Assembly: GCA_031546985.1 (NCBI GenBank) | Contig: JAVBJN010000064.1 | Span: 72,663 to 136,662, forward strand | From: JAVBJN01 sp031546985 | GTDB lineage: Bacteria; Bacteroidota; Bacteroidia; Chitinophagales; Chitinophagaceae | DNA: 64,000 nucleotides | Direction: 5' to 3' | Part shown: in pieces, positions 16,872 through 25,430 of the stretch | How positions within the stretch are numbered: the stretch's first letter is position 1 | How the letters are laid out: each line of letters starts with the position of its first letter | Translations under genes and position numbers: made by a program | Notes under the pieces: generated by a model | Databases searched by the model: none | What the model saw: only the letters and a program-made list of their open reading frames with translations | Told to the model about the DNA's origin: nothing

Positions 16872-17469
16872 TATAGATATTAAAAAACTCTGGCACCAGC
16901 AGCAAATTGCACCGCTCAATATGGATGCATTGCATGCAATGATTAAGCAATTTAAGCGCGGCAACCTGCGTAGGCTAATCCTGACCAACGCTGCGCTGGT
17001 CCTTACTTGTGTGGTTGTTATTGTCATCTGGTATTTTGCCCGTCCCCAATTTATAACCACCCAGATCGGTATTGTACTGCTGGTGTTGGCTATGGTTATG
17101 TTTGTATTGGTATCTAACCGGCAGTTTTTTGTATTGGCAGATATAGACACCTCAAAAGCGTGTAAAACATACATGAATAATTTGCTGCGATTAAAAGAGC
17201 GGCAGAAGTTTGCACAAACCACTGTGCTCAGCTTGTATTTCGTGCTGCTCTCGGCGGGTATAGGCTTGTATATGTATGAGTTTGCACTACAGATGTCTAT
17301 TGGAATGGCCGTGCTTGCATATGCACTTACAGGTGGCTGGATTATCTTCAATTGGTTGTATATAAGACCTAAAACCATCAGGAAACAAGCGGCTAAACTG
17401 GATAAACTGATTGAAGATGTAGCCGGTATCGATAAGCAATGGACTGCGGAGGATAATGTTGAAATATAG
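16858..17469 (+). CDS. Membrane protein of the sigma operon, probable anti-sigma factor
   Basis: A 203-aa protein with a ~40-residue cytoplasmic N-terminus (IDIKKLWHQQQIAPLNMDAL), two pairs of membrane helices (near 44-63, 67-87 and 118-138, 142-165) and a charged C-terminal tail. It overlaps the ECF sigma gene by 14 bases. Position and layout suggest that the N-terminus holds the sigma factor at the membrane, although no zinc-binding anti-sigma motif is present. The role is inference from context. Confidence 0.65.
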   Translation: MSSDSIDIKKLWHQQQIAPLNMDALHAMIKQFKRGNLRRLILTNAALVLTCVVVIVIWYFARPQFITTQIGIVLLVLAMVMFVLVSNRQFFVLADIDTSKACKTYMNNLLRLKERQKFAQTTVLSLYFVLLSAGIGLYMYEFALQMSIGMAVLAYALTGGWIIFNWLYIRPKTIRKQAAKLDKLIEDVAGIDKQWTAEDNVEI

Positions 17470-17502
17470 ATTTGACCGTCTTTGGTTAAGGAATAATAGT
17501 GT

Positions 17503-17538
17503 CAAAGCCGCCTCTACAGTATTGTGGGGGCGGCTTTG
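17503..17538. repeat. 36-bp palindrome, copy B, serving as terminator
   Basis: Arms AAAGCCGCC / GGCGGCTTT with core CTACAGTATTGTGG; same length and CAGT centre as the copies at 12239 and 52670. It lies between the sigma operon and the convergent toxin-like operon, so it can stop both. Confidence 0.75.
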
Positions 17539-17568
17539 GTGTTTTAGTTCGTTTGGTATAAAGTATGC

Positions 17569-18708
17569 TTAGTTCATCTGTTTTACCTGCGCGTTGGTCA
17601 TTTCCTGTACCGAAGCCGCCAGGGTAACGGTAGGGTCTATATTGTAAGTAATGCTTACAATGCTTTGCATATACCCTTCAATACTGTTCCATGCCGTAGT
17701 AGCAGTATCAAGATCGCTGATAGCCTGGTCTATATCGCTATCGCTCATGGTTTTGGAGAGGTCGGTTATAATTTGCTGAGCATCTGCCTGGATCTGTTTC
17801 CAGAAAGTGAGTACGGTTTGAATATTGGTTTGAGCCGTACTGCTTTGGGCCACGATGTTGGCAAACTGGGTATTCAGATTTTGCAACAAACCGATGGTAG
17901 TATTCATGAGACCGATTTCGGTATTCACATTGTTCATATCGGTTTGGATATCCTGCAATGTTTCCTGGTAGTCAATGTCTTTGCCTACCGGCTCCAGCGT
18001 AGTGAAAACCGCGCTGCCAATACCAAAACCAATACCTACAATAACACCTGCCGCACCGGTAAATACCACACCCAGCGCCACACCAATCATGGCAATAAAA
18101 ATGCCCTCGTTAATGTTGGCCAGAATATTGAGCGTTACCAGAATATTGCGGTCGTCTACCACATCCTGTAAGTTGGCCAGCACTCCGTTTAATTGTGCAA
18201 TAGCATTTTGATCGGCGTTTTCGGCAACGGCAATTTGCGTGCACAGGTCATTGAGTTTAGTGGCATCTGGTGCAATAAGGGCCTGGTAATCTGCAATAGC
18301 TGCTTCGAGCCCGTTTATGGTTGTAGCGGTGGCGCTGGCCTCTGTTACCAGCAGGTTGAGCGCCGATTGTATACTGGCAAGGATTGCCGGGTTGGAGGGT
18401 TGGGCTTTGAGTTGTTGTAAAAGATCCTGCACCGTGCTTATCTGTTGCTGAAATAAGGTGTTGTAGTTGATAAACGCTGTAGGTAGCAAGTTAAAATCGG
18501 GTACCACTTCGTTTATCCAACCCATTACATCTTCATTAGCCTGGGCAAAGGTTTGCACAAAATTGCCATAATTGGCAGGAGGCGTTACAAGGGCAGGCAA
18601 TTGGGTGGTATGGATAGACATCGCATAACTGCATACCTGGTTGGATGCGTTGATGTAGTCTACCACCATCTGCGCGGTATTCTGCGAATTTAAAATGAGT
18701 TTATGCAT
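17569..18708 (-). CDS. Candidate alpha-pore-forming toxin component, third gene (hydrophobic head)
   Basis: A 379-aa, almost wholly helical protein without a signal peptide. Residues 1-195 are long amphipathic helices; residues 202-236 form a very hydrophobic Gly-rich hairpin (GIFIAMIGVALGVVFTGAAG onward); a second set of long helices follows. This helices-hairpin-helices plan is that of the HBL/NHE/ClyA and xenorhabdolysin pore-forming toxins. It is paralogous to the gene at 18787: both share PPxNYGNF (here 43-50) and a late AWNSIEG/SWNDL motif. An intrinsic terminator precedes it, so it may be made in smaller amounts. The toxin assignment is by architecture and needs a profile search; a related non-toxic helical protein is possible. 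Confidence 0.6.
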   Translation of the reverse strand: MHKLILNSQNTAQMVVDYINASNQVCSYAMSIHTTQLPALVTPPANYGNFVQTFAQANEDVMGWINEVVPDFNLLPTAFINYNTLFQQQISTVQDLLQQLKAQPSNPAILASIQSALNLLVTEASATATTINGLEAAIADYQALIAPDATKLNDLCTQIAVAENADQNAIAQLNGVLANLQDVVDDRNILVTLNILANINEGIFIAMIGVALGVVFTGAAGVIVGIGFGIGSAVFTTLEPVGKDIDYQETLQDIQTDMNNVNTEIGLMNTTIGLLQNLNTQFANIVAQSSTAQTNIQTVLTFWKQIQADAQQIITDLSKTMSDSDIDQAISDLDTATTAWNSIEGYMQSIVSITYNIDPTVTLAASVQEMTNAQVKQMN

Positions 18709-18729
18709 GGTTGTAGCTGTAAAAAGGTT

Positions 18730-18762
18730 AAAAAAGCCTGCGGCAAAACATTTACCGCAGGC
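18730..18762 (-). terminator. Intrinsic terminator inside the toxin-like operon
   Basis: Read on the minus strand, GCCTGCGG (18755-18762) and CCGCAGGC (18736-18743) form an 8-bp GC-rich stem with an 11-base loop followed by six U. It lies between the second and third genes and should lower expression of the third. Confidence 0.8.
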
Positions 18763-18786
18763 GAATATAGAATAGCAAATGGTTGG

Positions 18787-20013
18787 TTACGCGGCAGAAG
18801 GAATCTGGTTAACATTACCATTGTTGGCCTGAGGATTTTGGGTACCGTAGTTGTGCCAGGTACCGTTGGAATCCTGCCAGCTGTAGTTGATTTTAGACAG
18901 GGCGGTAGCAAATACAACCAGGTCGTTCCAGCTGCTTTCGGCTTCGGTAAAGTCGTTCAGCGCCTGTTGGTATTGTGTGGCTGTTACATCGGTGCCTACA
19001 GTAGCCAGTTCGGTAGATACATCGTTGATGGCGGTATCCAGCAGCGTCCACATATTGCCAATGGTGGTTAATGCAGCCTGCGCTTTAAGGTTGGTTTGGT
19101 ACAGCTCATTGAACTGTGTGCTTACACCTTGCAGCAAAATAATATCCTGGTTAAGGCCCTGGATTTGTGTTTGGTCAGATGCGATCTGACCCTGCATAGC
19201 CTGGATGCTCTTGGTTTCAATCACGGTGCCGGCAATAGAAGCAGCTTCGCCAGCTACACCTACTACAATCAGACCCACGCCAATGCCTTGCGCACCAGGG
19301 ATAACGCAGCATACCGCGCCTATCAATCCTATGAAAAGAGACAAGCCAATACCGATTTCAGAAACGGTAAGTAAGGTTTGCGCTGCTGAGATAGAAGCGT
19401 TCAGGCTTTTAATGTCGGCAGTGAGCTGGGTAATTTTGGTTTGGTCGTCTCCTGCATCGCTCAGTGCATCTGCAGCAATCTGAGTAAGCACTTGTGCATC
19501 GCTCAGGATGTTGGCATTAAAGGTGGTAAGCTGCGATTGAATGCTGTTGATGGCAGTAACCTGGGTTTGAATAAGCTGGCTTACAGTGGTGAGTGCGCTT
19601 TGCAATCCTTGTTTGGCCGTAGCATTGGTAGGGTCCAGGATCAACGCATTAAGGTAAGCGTTAATCATAAGCTGCTCCATGTTAAACAGGTTGGCCGCCT
19701 GGTTTACAATGGTAGTGGGCAGCTGGATCATCGACACAAAAATGTTGGTAGACCAGTTCATCGCGTGTTGCTTGGCCGGTGCAAACTGGGCTGTAAAGTT
19801 ACCGTAGTTGGTAGGTGGGTAGTCCAGTATGGGCAACTGTTGGTTGGTGATGGCGTATGCATAACTGTTAATGGCCAGCAAGGCATTGGTGTAGTCTGCC
19901 AGTTGCTGCGCTGTAGGTTGCATGATTGCCAGCTTAGCAGTGCTTCTCAGCAATTGTGGCGTGGTGGTAGAGGTTGATGTTTGGGCGTCTGCCACGTTGG
20001 TGGTGTTTTTCAT
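18787..20013 (-). CDS. Candidate alpha-pore-forming toxin component, second gene (hydrophobic head)
   Basis: A 408-aa helical protein with no signal peptide and a Thr/Ser/Gln-rich first 20 residues. It has PPTNYGNF at 66-73, long amphipathic helices, then a hydrophobic Gly-rich segment at 218-263 (IGIGLSLFIGLIGAVCCVIP and VGLIVVGVAGEAASIAGTVI), then more long helices with SSWNDL near the end. The C-terminal tail (WQDSNGTWHNYGTQNPQ) is polar. Lys content is low and Asn/Gln/Thr/Ala are high, as in its two neighbours. Architecture matches HBL/NHE-type toxin subunits that insert a hydrophobic head into membranes. It is 35 bases from the upstream gene and 78 bases, with a terminator, from the downstream one. 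Confidence 0.6.
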   Translation of the reverse strand: MKNTTNVADAQTSTSTTTPQLLRSTAKLAIMQPTAQQLADYTNALLAINSYAYAITNQQLPILDYPPTNYGNFTAQFAPAKQHAMNWSTNIFVSMIQLPTTIVNQAANLFNMEQLMINAYLNALILDPTNATAKQGLQSALTTVSQLIQTQVTAINSIQSQLTTFNANILSDAQVLTQIAADALSDAGDDQTKITQLTADIKSLNASISAAQTLLTVSEIGIGLSLFIGLIGAVCCVIPGAQGIGVGLIVVGVAGEAASIAGTVIETKSIQAMQGQIASDQTQIQGLNQDIILLQGVSTQFNELYQTNLKAQAALTTIGNMWTLLDTAINDVSTELATVGTDVTATQYQQALNDFTEAESSWNDLVVFATALSKINYSWQDSNGTWHNYGTQNPQANNGNVNQIPSAA

Positions 20014-20048
20014 TTTTTTTGGTTTAAATGGTGAATAAAGTGGTGCTA

Positions 20049-20891
20049 TTAAGTAGATATCTGTTGAGAAATTTGTTGCAGGGTAGCATCCAGGTTATTC
20101 CAGTTGGCCTGGTTGCTTTCCAGGTCGAGGAGCAATATCGTTGCAGATACACTGGATATTTGCTGGAGACTGGCTATACATGAACCGGTGTCTGCAGTCA
20201 TGCCTTGCCAGAAGGAGGCGAGGTAGCCTGCCCCGCCTATGGCCGACTGGCACATATTCAGCGCCTGGTTAAAGATATTGGCGGCCTGTATTTCGGTTTC
20301 CAGTTGCTGGCGGGCGGCATTAATAGAGTTGTTGCAAGCGTTAATATCGCCCTGGTTGGGGCAGGTAGCGTTTTGTAAAGCATGCAGCTGGCCATACAGC
20401 TGCACCAGCTGGTTGTTAAGGTTATTGATGGTAACCGTTATGCTTTGCATGGTGCTTTGCATGGTACGCGCATCACTGGTAAGGTTACCTCCAAAAGTGG
20501 CGATGTCGGTTGCCAGCGAAGACATTTCGGTTTGCAAGCCGGTTAAGGTACCGATCAGTGCGTTGGCGTATTGGGTAATCTGTTGCTCCAGCGAGGAGGA
20601 GGGAGCGGTCTGGAGCTGCTTTGCCAAAGAGATAAGCATATTCAGGTCGCCGGTGATTTGCGTACCGGAGGTGGTAATCGTATCCGGCATATCCAGGTAA
20701 GTAGGGTATATGCTGTTGTACCAGGAGGCCGCATGGGTTTTAATGGTAACCAGCGTAGCGTTTAATCCGGCATCACCCACCGACTGAGATGCAATCCAGG
20801 TGCAGTAAGATTTAATGCTGTTTGCCGCTTGTACAAAAGAAGAGGTTAGACCCGAGCCGCTGGTGAGCGATTGAACAAACTGTGAATACAT
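20049..20891 (-). CDS. Candidate alpha-pore-forming toxin component, first gene (no hydrophobic head)
   Basis: A 280-aa helical protein, first in the operon. It has the same long-helix pattern and a late motif ANWNNLDATLQQI matching AWNSIEGYMQSI and SWNDLVVFATAL of its two neighbours, but lacks the hydrophobic hairpin: the equivalent region is short and polar (LQNATCPNQGDINACNNSIN) and carries two Cys. One subunit with a polar head plus two with hydrophobic heads is the composition of the tripartite HBL/NHE/Ahl toxins. No signal peptide is seen, so release would need lysis or a non-Sec route. The similarity to the neighbours is the main evidence. Confidence 0.55.
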   Translation of the reverse strand: MYSQFVQSLTSGSGLTSSFVQAANSIKSYCTWIASQSVGDAGLNATLVTIKTHAASWYNSIYPTYLDMPDTITTSGTQITGDLNMLISLAKQLQTAPSSSLEQQITQYANALIGTLTGLQTEMSSLATDIATFGGNLTSDARTMQSTMQSITVTINNLNNQLVQLYGQLHALQNATCPNQGDINACNNSINAARQQLETEIQAANIFNQALNMCQSAIGGAGYLASFWQGMTADTGSCIASLQQISSVSATILLLDLESNQANWNNLDATLQQISQQIST

Positions 20892-21463
20892 GATTGAGGT
20901 TTAATAGGTTTCTGTTACGAATAATAAGACTGTGGAGTACAATAGCATGACCGTTAAATGGGGAAAGCCCATTAATGCAGTCATAAGATCATAACTACCG
21001 GCAATACCGGTTAGTAATGGCTATAATATTTTTTTATAACACTACGTTCTCGGGACGCAGTAGGTGGAAGGGGTAGGTTTCATAGTCTTTGGTTGGGTGG
21101 ACGTCAAATCTATGAATAATTATTAATTTATGATAAAATGATCTATTTATTTTTTTATCGAAAGTGTTGTGCTGTGGCAAAGTTGGCGCTGGTATTGGGT
21201 TTGAGCGTTTTGTTATTAAATTATGAAGTAATTAGGTGAAATATTCATGATAAATAGACCTGCTACTATTTTCGTTGGGCACGCAAAAAGTATCAAAATG
21301 TCGCTTGGTTTGAGGATAGTCAATGGGTTAATGGTGCGTGTAAAAATGATTTTGCCCGATGTTTTTTTATTGTACTCAAACGTATAGTTGATGTTGTTTT
21401 TGCCTGGCTCTGGTGAGATTTAAAAATGATTATCTTACGAAATAATTTTTATACAGATTTTAT
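20892..21463. other. Gene-free region upstream of the toxin-like operon
   Basis: About 570 bases between divergent genes, AT-rich in its right half, with no supported gene. It should hold the promoters for both directions. A small palindrome with CCGG arms is at about 20998-21012. Confidence 0.5.
21105..21112 (-). promoter_or_regulatory. Possible promoter -7 box of the toxin-like operon
   Basis: On the minus strand it reads TAGATTTG, an exact TAnnTTTG box. It would give a leader of roughly 200 bases before the first toxin gene. No matching -33 element is seen. Confidence 0.35.
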
Positions 21464-23104
21464 ATGTTGGCTCTGATCTTCCTTTTTGTGTATGTGTTGT
21501 GGGTTAGTTTCGAATGTGGCGCGTTGGTATGGCATGATGTATTAAAAAAGACATTCAGCAACCGCTGGCACTATACGGGGGTTGGTATTATCATCATAGC
21601 AGTAGTGGCACGTTGGTGGAGTCTTATGTCCCCCACCTCCTGGCTTATTCATATACCACTGGCAGGAATAGCCGTATGGTCGTCGATCCGTAACCAGGGG
21701 CTTTTCTTCAGGTCGCTATGGGCTCAAAAATGGCTTTTCGGCCTGGCGCTTATTCCAGTAACTTATTTCTGTGCGCTTCAATCGATCAGTTATGACGAAG
21801 CATTGTATCATGCATCGTTTATTCGCTGGCTTAACGAATACGGCATTGTAAACGGTTTAGGCAACCTGCATGGCCGCCTGGCTTTTAACTCTACCTGGCA
21901 TGTGCTGGCGTCTGTTTTTAATATGCGATTCCTCACAGGGCAACCTTTAAATCAGCTCAATGGTTTTTTTATACTCTGGCTTATTTTGTTTTTGGGAGAA
22001 GAGCGAAAGCTGTGGAAACATATACCCGCCATCAGCAACTTTGGGGGCCTGGTATTCCCGTTCCTGTTTTTCCCCATTATTGCAGTGTACCACGTGGTAG
22101 ATCCATCTGCTGATTTTGTAATCACATTCTGGGCGTTGTTATTGCTGTACGAATTGTTCTTTTTTGAAGAAAAGCAGCAAGACAACGCGTTGCTGTTTTA
22201 CCTGTCAGTGAGCGTATTCCTGCTGATAAGCATTAAAATATCGGCAGTGGTATTGCTGCTACCAGTGGCTGTTATATTGTTGCGCAAGCCGGGCTTGCTC
22301 ATAAAAAGGGTAATGTGGCTTGCGCTGCCAGCCCTTTTGATCATTGTGCCATGGTTAATAAGCAACTATATGCTATCGGGTTACCTGTTGTATCCGAATC
22401 TGTCATTGAAGATGCTTAATCCCGAATGGAAAATTCCGGATACCATTGCCACGGTCGATCTGAATGGCATTAAATATGGTCCGTTCAGCCGCTGGGCTAA
22501 TTTACCGGTTGACGAAGTGATGGCGATGGGGCGATGGGAGCGTTATCATCTCTGGTTCCAGCATCTGAGAATATTGGATAAACTGCTGCTGGGCGGTACA
22601 TTGGTTGCCTATTTAATGCTGCTGGCCACTTGTTGGGTGGGTAAAAAGCCCGATTATTATAAGCGCTTGGCTATTTACACAGGTTTCGTTGGTTTCGCGT
22701 TTGTTTGTTATACCGTTCCCGATTTTCGTTTTATGGCTGGTTACAGCTATTTCTCGGTTATCCTGCTGGTGGTACTCTTTTACCGCAAACCTATTGCCGG
22801 CTGGCTTTTTGCTGCAGCTGGTATTGCAACTTTCGGCATCTCTGTGAAGTTGTATCAACACCTGCAACCGGTAGTGGCCAACACCGATCCGGTACCTCAT
22901 TCGGCAATCCGGCCTTCTGTAGTACTGCCTTATCCTTACCCGGTTTCACATTGCGATAGCATGAAAGTAAATGGCATACCGGTCTATATTTTTAACGAGG
23001 CGAATAAAGAGTTTAACTGGGATCATAACCCCGGAACATATGCACCGGTAATGCCTTTTGGTCTTATTGGGCAATCTCCTGCAAGTGGGTTTAAACCACA
23101 GTAG
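21464..23104 (+). CDS. Polytopic membrane protein, LIC_10190-like
   Basis: A 546-aa inner-membrane protein with about twelve hydrophobic helices. Between helices it has a conserved-looking loop, ISYDEALYHASFIRWLNEYG then GNLHGRLAFNSTWHVL, which recalls the LIC_10190 family of membrane proteins, themselves similar to GT-C glycosyltransferases in shape (acidic residues in the first outer loop). The C-terminal ~60 residues are soluble and outside. A sugar-transfer role is possible but not shown. Confidence 0.6.
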   Translation: MLALIFLFVYVLWVSFECGALVWHDVLKKTFSNRWHYTGVGIIIIAVVARWWSLMSPTSWLIHIPLAGIAVWSSIRNQGLFFRSLWAQKWLFGLALIPVTYFCALQSISYDEALYHASFIRWLNEYGIVNGLGNLHGRLAFNSTWHVLASVFNMRFLTGQPLNQLNGFFILWLILFLGEERKLWKHIPAISNFGGLVFPFLFFPIIAVYHVVDPSADFVITFWALLLLYELFFFEEKQQDNALLFYLSVSVFLLISIKISAVVLLLPVAVILLRKPGLLIKRVMWLALPALLIIVPWLISNYMLSGYLLYPNLSLKMLNPEWKIPDTIATVDLNGIKYGPFSRWANLPVDEVMAMGRWERYHLWFQHLRILDKLLLGGTLVAYLMLLATCWVGKKPDYYKRLAIYTGFVGFAFVCYTVPDFRFMAGYSYFSVILLVVLFYRKPIAGWLFAAAGIATFGISVKLYQHLQPVVANTDPVPHSAIRPSVVLPYPYPVSHCDSMKVNGIPVYIFNEANKEFNWDHNPGTYAPVMPFGLIGQSPASGFKPQ

Positions 23105-23116
23105 TGCAACTGTTCA

Positions 23117-23149
23117 TAAAAAAAGCAGACAAGAATAATCTTGTCTGCT
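23117..23149 (-). terminator. Terminator hairpin between convergent genes
   Basis: Arms AGCAGACAAGA (23124-23134) and TCTTGTCTGCT (23139-23149); the A-run on the left gives a U-run for minus-strand transcripts coming from the gene at 23281. Confidence 0.7.
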
Positions 23150-23280
23150 CCGGAGTGTATCAGGTCTGAGTTTTTGCTTCATAATACATAGCCGCTTGTC
23201 TGGCATGTACACTGCGCAAATATTGTCAGCTGAAAGCGCAGCATCCTGGGATTCGGGCCCCGGATAAATTGCTAGTTTAA

Positions 23281-24141
23281 TTATCCTTTAACGAATTTGT
23301 GCACATATTTCTGACCATCAGCAGAGTTGCAGATGATAAAGTACATACCACTGCTCAGGTTGCTGATGTTAACCATTTGAGAAACGCCTTTGTCCATTTG
23401 GAAAGACTGAAGCTCCTGGCCGTTAATAGAAACGATTTTGGTCGTTACGCTCTTATTCAACGTGTTTTCCAGTTTGATATTGTCGGTAGCAGGGTTAGGA
23501 TAAATATTTAACGCGCTGCCGCTGGTTACATTGTCGAGCCCTGTTGCAGGAACGGTACCGTATTTGTATTCAAAGTCGAAGTAAACATCATTGTTTCCAC
23601 CGCCTCTGTTTTTTACGTTGAAGGTGCGCATGGCTACATACATCTGGGTGTTTCTGATTTTGGCCAGGTAAACACCGTTGTCTTTTACATCCCCAATTCT
23701 TTTAGTAGCAGTTGCTGCATTGTAAGCCGAGGTAATATTGCTTACCAGCGTAGCTGTAGCATAGTTGAACGATGCTGGTGCTTCCATCCACAGTGTAATG
23801 CCATTGCCCTCAATATCTCCGTTCCAGATAACGCTCACGCCAGAGGTAAAGGCAAATTTAGTGGTTGGGCCACCGCCGTATAAACCGCCGTCTTCTACCA
23901 TATCCAGGTTAGCTTCTTCACCATTGGCATAGTGTCCAAAACGGGCAGTATCAAAGCTGTTGTAATATTTGTGGTTCACAAAATCGAAACCGGATTGTGT
24001 ACAGTTTACAGGTTTGGAGCCTGCAATACCCGGGCTGTGGTGCTCCCAAAAACGGAATCCTGTTTTGGTAGAAAGTGTTTGTGCATGGAGCATTTGTCCG
24101 AATGCCAGGGATAAGCCTAATAGGAGTAATCTTTTGTTCAT
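23281..24141 (-). CDS. T9SS-sorted secreted protein
   Basis: A 286-aa protein with a signal peptide (MNKRLLLLGLSLAFGQMLHA) and a type A T9SS sorting domain in the last ~75 residues: LNIYPNPATDNI, the INGQEL turn, LSSGMYFI and a final KFVKG. The ~190-residue body is beta-rich with Asp/Gly/Asn (DMVEDGGLYGGGPTTKFAFT; RNTQMYVAMRTFNVKNRGGG) and resembles no enzyme I recognise. It should be secreted through the T9SS to which PorQ belongs. Confidence 0.82.
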   Translation of the reverse strand: MNKRLLLLGLSLAFGQMLHAQTLSTKTGFRFWEHHSPGIAGSKPVNCTQSGFDFVNHKYYNSFDTARFGHYANGEEANLDMVEDGGLYGGGPTTKFAFTSGVSVIWNGDIEGNGITLWMEAPASFNYATATLVSNITSAYNAATATKRIGDVKDNGVYLAKIRNTQMYVAMRTFNVKNRGGGNNDVYFDFEYKYGTVPATGLDNVTSGSALNIYPNPATDNIKLENTLNKSVTTKIVSINGQELQSFQMDKGVSQMVNISNLSSGMYFIICNSADGQKYVHKFVKG

Positions 24142-24364
24142 CTTGGTGTAAATAAAGGTTTAGAATAACTACTAAGACCATCGGGCCAAATGAAATGGTT
24201 GGGTAAAAACCGGTTGATCTTTCATTGATTTCGGATGTTGCTATTGAATTTGAGATTTGTTCTATAGCTGCCCTGATATGATTAAGACAACCAGGCGGCT
24301 CAATTTTTTGCAGGATAAAATACCCCTTTGGCAGACAAACACCTGAAAGTTGCATAACGAAGTT

Positions 24365-24393
24365 TTTGACAGGCCATAGCGCCGCTACTTTTG
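24365..24393 (+). promoter_or_regulatory. Probable promoter of the ABC/LytS/LytTR operon
   Basis: TTTG (24365-24368) and an exact -7 box TACTTTTG (24386-24393) with 17 bases between them. The first gene starts about 118 bases beyond the expected transcript start. Confidence 0.55.
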
Positions 24394-24517
24394 AACAGAA
24401 GAAGAAAATCCAATTGATATGAGCAGGATACTTTGCTGTTTAATAATCCCGGAAATAAGATGGCTGATGAATTTGCACAGCCGCTGGGTAATGTAGAAAA
24501 ACTTAAATGCAGGAACA

Positions 24518-25426
24518 ATGAATTGTATTGAAACCAACCGGCTCTCCTACCGCTATGGCAAGCATGAAACGGTATTGCAGGATTTAAATATGGCCGTGCC
24601 ACAAGGAGCCATTTATGGGTTTCTGGGACCCAATGGCGCAGGCAAAACCACTACGCTGCGGCTTTTGCTGGGTTTGCTGCGCAAGCAGGAAGGCAGCATT
24701 ACACTGTTTGGGCAATCGCTGGATACCGACCGTATTTCCATTCTCCGCAAAACAGGGGCAATGATAGAAACGCCTTCGCTGTATGCGCAATTAACCGCAA
24801 AAGAGAACCTGCAGGTGCTGCAAAAAATTTACCAATGCCCGGTTAACCGTATTGCAGAAGTACTGAATATTGTAGGGCTTGCGCACACCGGTGCTAAAAA
24901 AGCGGGGCAGTTCTCATTGGGTATGAAACAAAGGTTGGGCATTGCCATAGCATTGCTGCACAATCCTGCACTGCTGGTGTTGGATGAGCCAACCAATGGG
25001 CTTGATCCTGCCGGTATACTGGAAATACGGGCTTTGCTAAAGCAGTTGAATAAAGAGCAGGGTATGACCATCCTCATCTCCAGTCACCTGCTTACCGAAA
25101 TTGAACGGGTGGCCACACACGCCGGTATTATTCACAACGGTCAGCTTAAATTCCAGGGCCGGCTGGATGAATTGCAGCAACGGCAGGCCCAATCAGCGGC
25201 AACGGGCTACCTCACCAGCAATCCCGAGGAAACCCGGAAATTGATGATGGCCAAAGGTTTTGTACCAGTTGTAATGCCCGATGGGCAGGTGATTGTGCCG
25301 GTTACTGCCCGCGAAACCATTGCGATGCTCAACGCGCAATTGCAGGAGCAGAACATTGCCATATACCAGGTAAGCACCATCAGAAACGATCTCGAATCCA
25401 TTTTTATTAACCTCACCCAAAACTAA
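24518..25426 (+). CDS. ABC transporter ATP-binding protein
   Basis: A 302-aa ATPase of the BcrA/antibiotic-export type. Walker A GPNGAGKTTTLRLL (near residue 40), signature FSLGMKQRLGIA, Walker B LLVLDEPTNGLDPAG and the switch His in ISSHLLTEIE are all intact. The C-terminal ~80 residues are the extension typical of this group. It pairs with the permease four bases downstream; together with the following kinase and regulator it resembles modules that sense and expel peptide antibiotics. Confidence 0.93.
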   Translation: MNCIETNRLSYRYGKHETVLQDLNMAVPQGAIYGFLGPNGAGKTTTLRLLLGLLRKQEGSITLFGQSLDTDRISILRKTGAMIETPSLYAQLTAKENLQVLQKIYQCPVNRIAEVLNIVGLAHTGAKKAGQFSLGMKQRLGIAIALLHNPALLVLDEPTNGLDPAGILEIRALLKQLNKEQGMTILISSHLLTEIERVATHAGIIHNGQLKFQGRLDELQQRQAQSAATGYLTSNPEETRKLMMAKGFVPVVMPDGQVIVPVTARETIAMLNAQLQEQNIAIYQVSTIRNDLESIFINLTQN

Positions 25427-25430
25427 TTGT

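Noticed and set aside
17569..20891. Reading the three helical proteins as phage tail tape-measure or coiled-coil structural proteins
   Set aside because: No phage genes are nearby, lengths are too short for tape measures, and the shared central hydrophobic hairpin and paralogy fit pore-forming toxins better.
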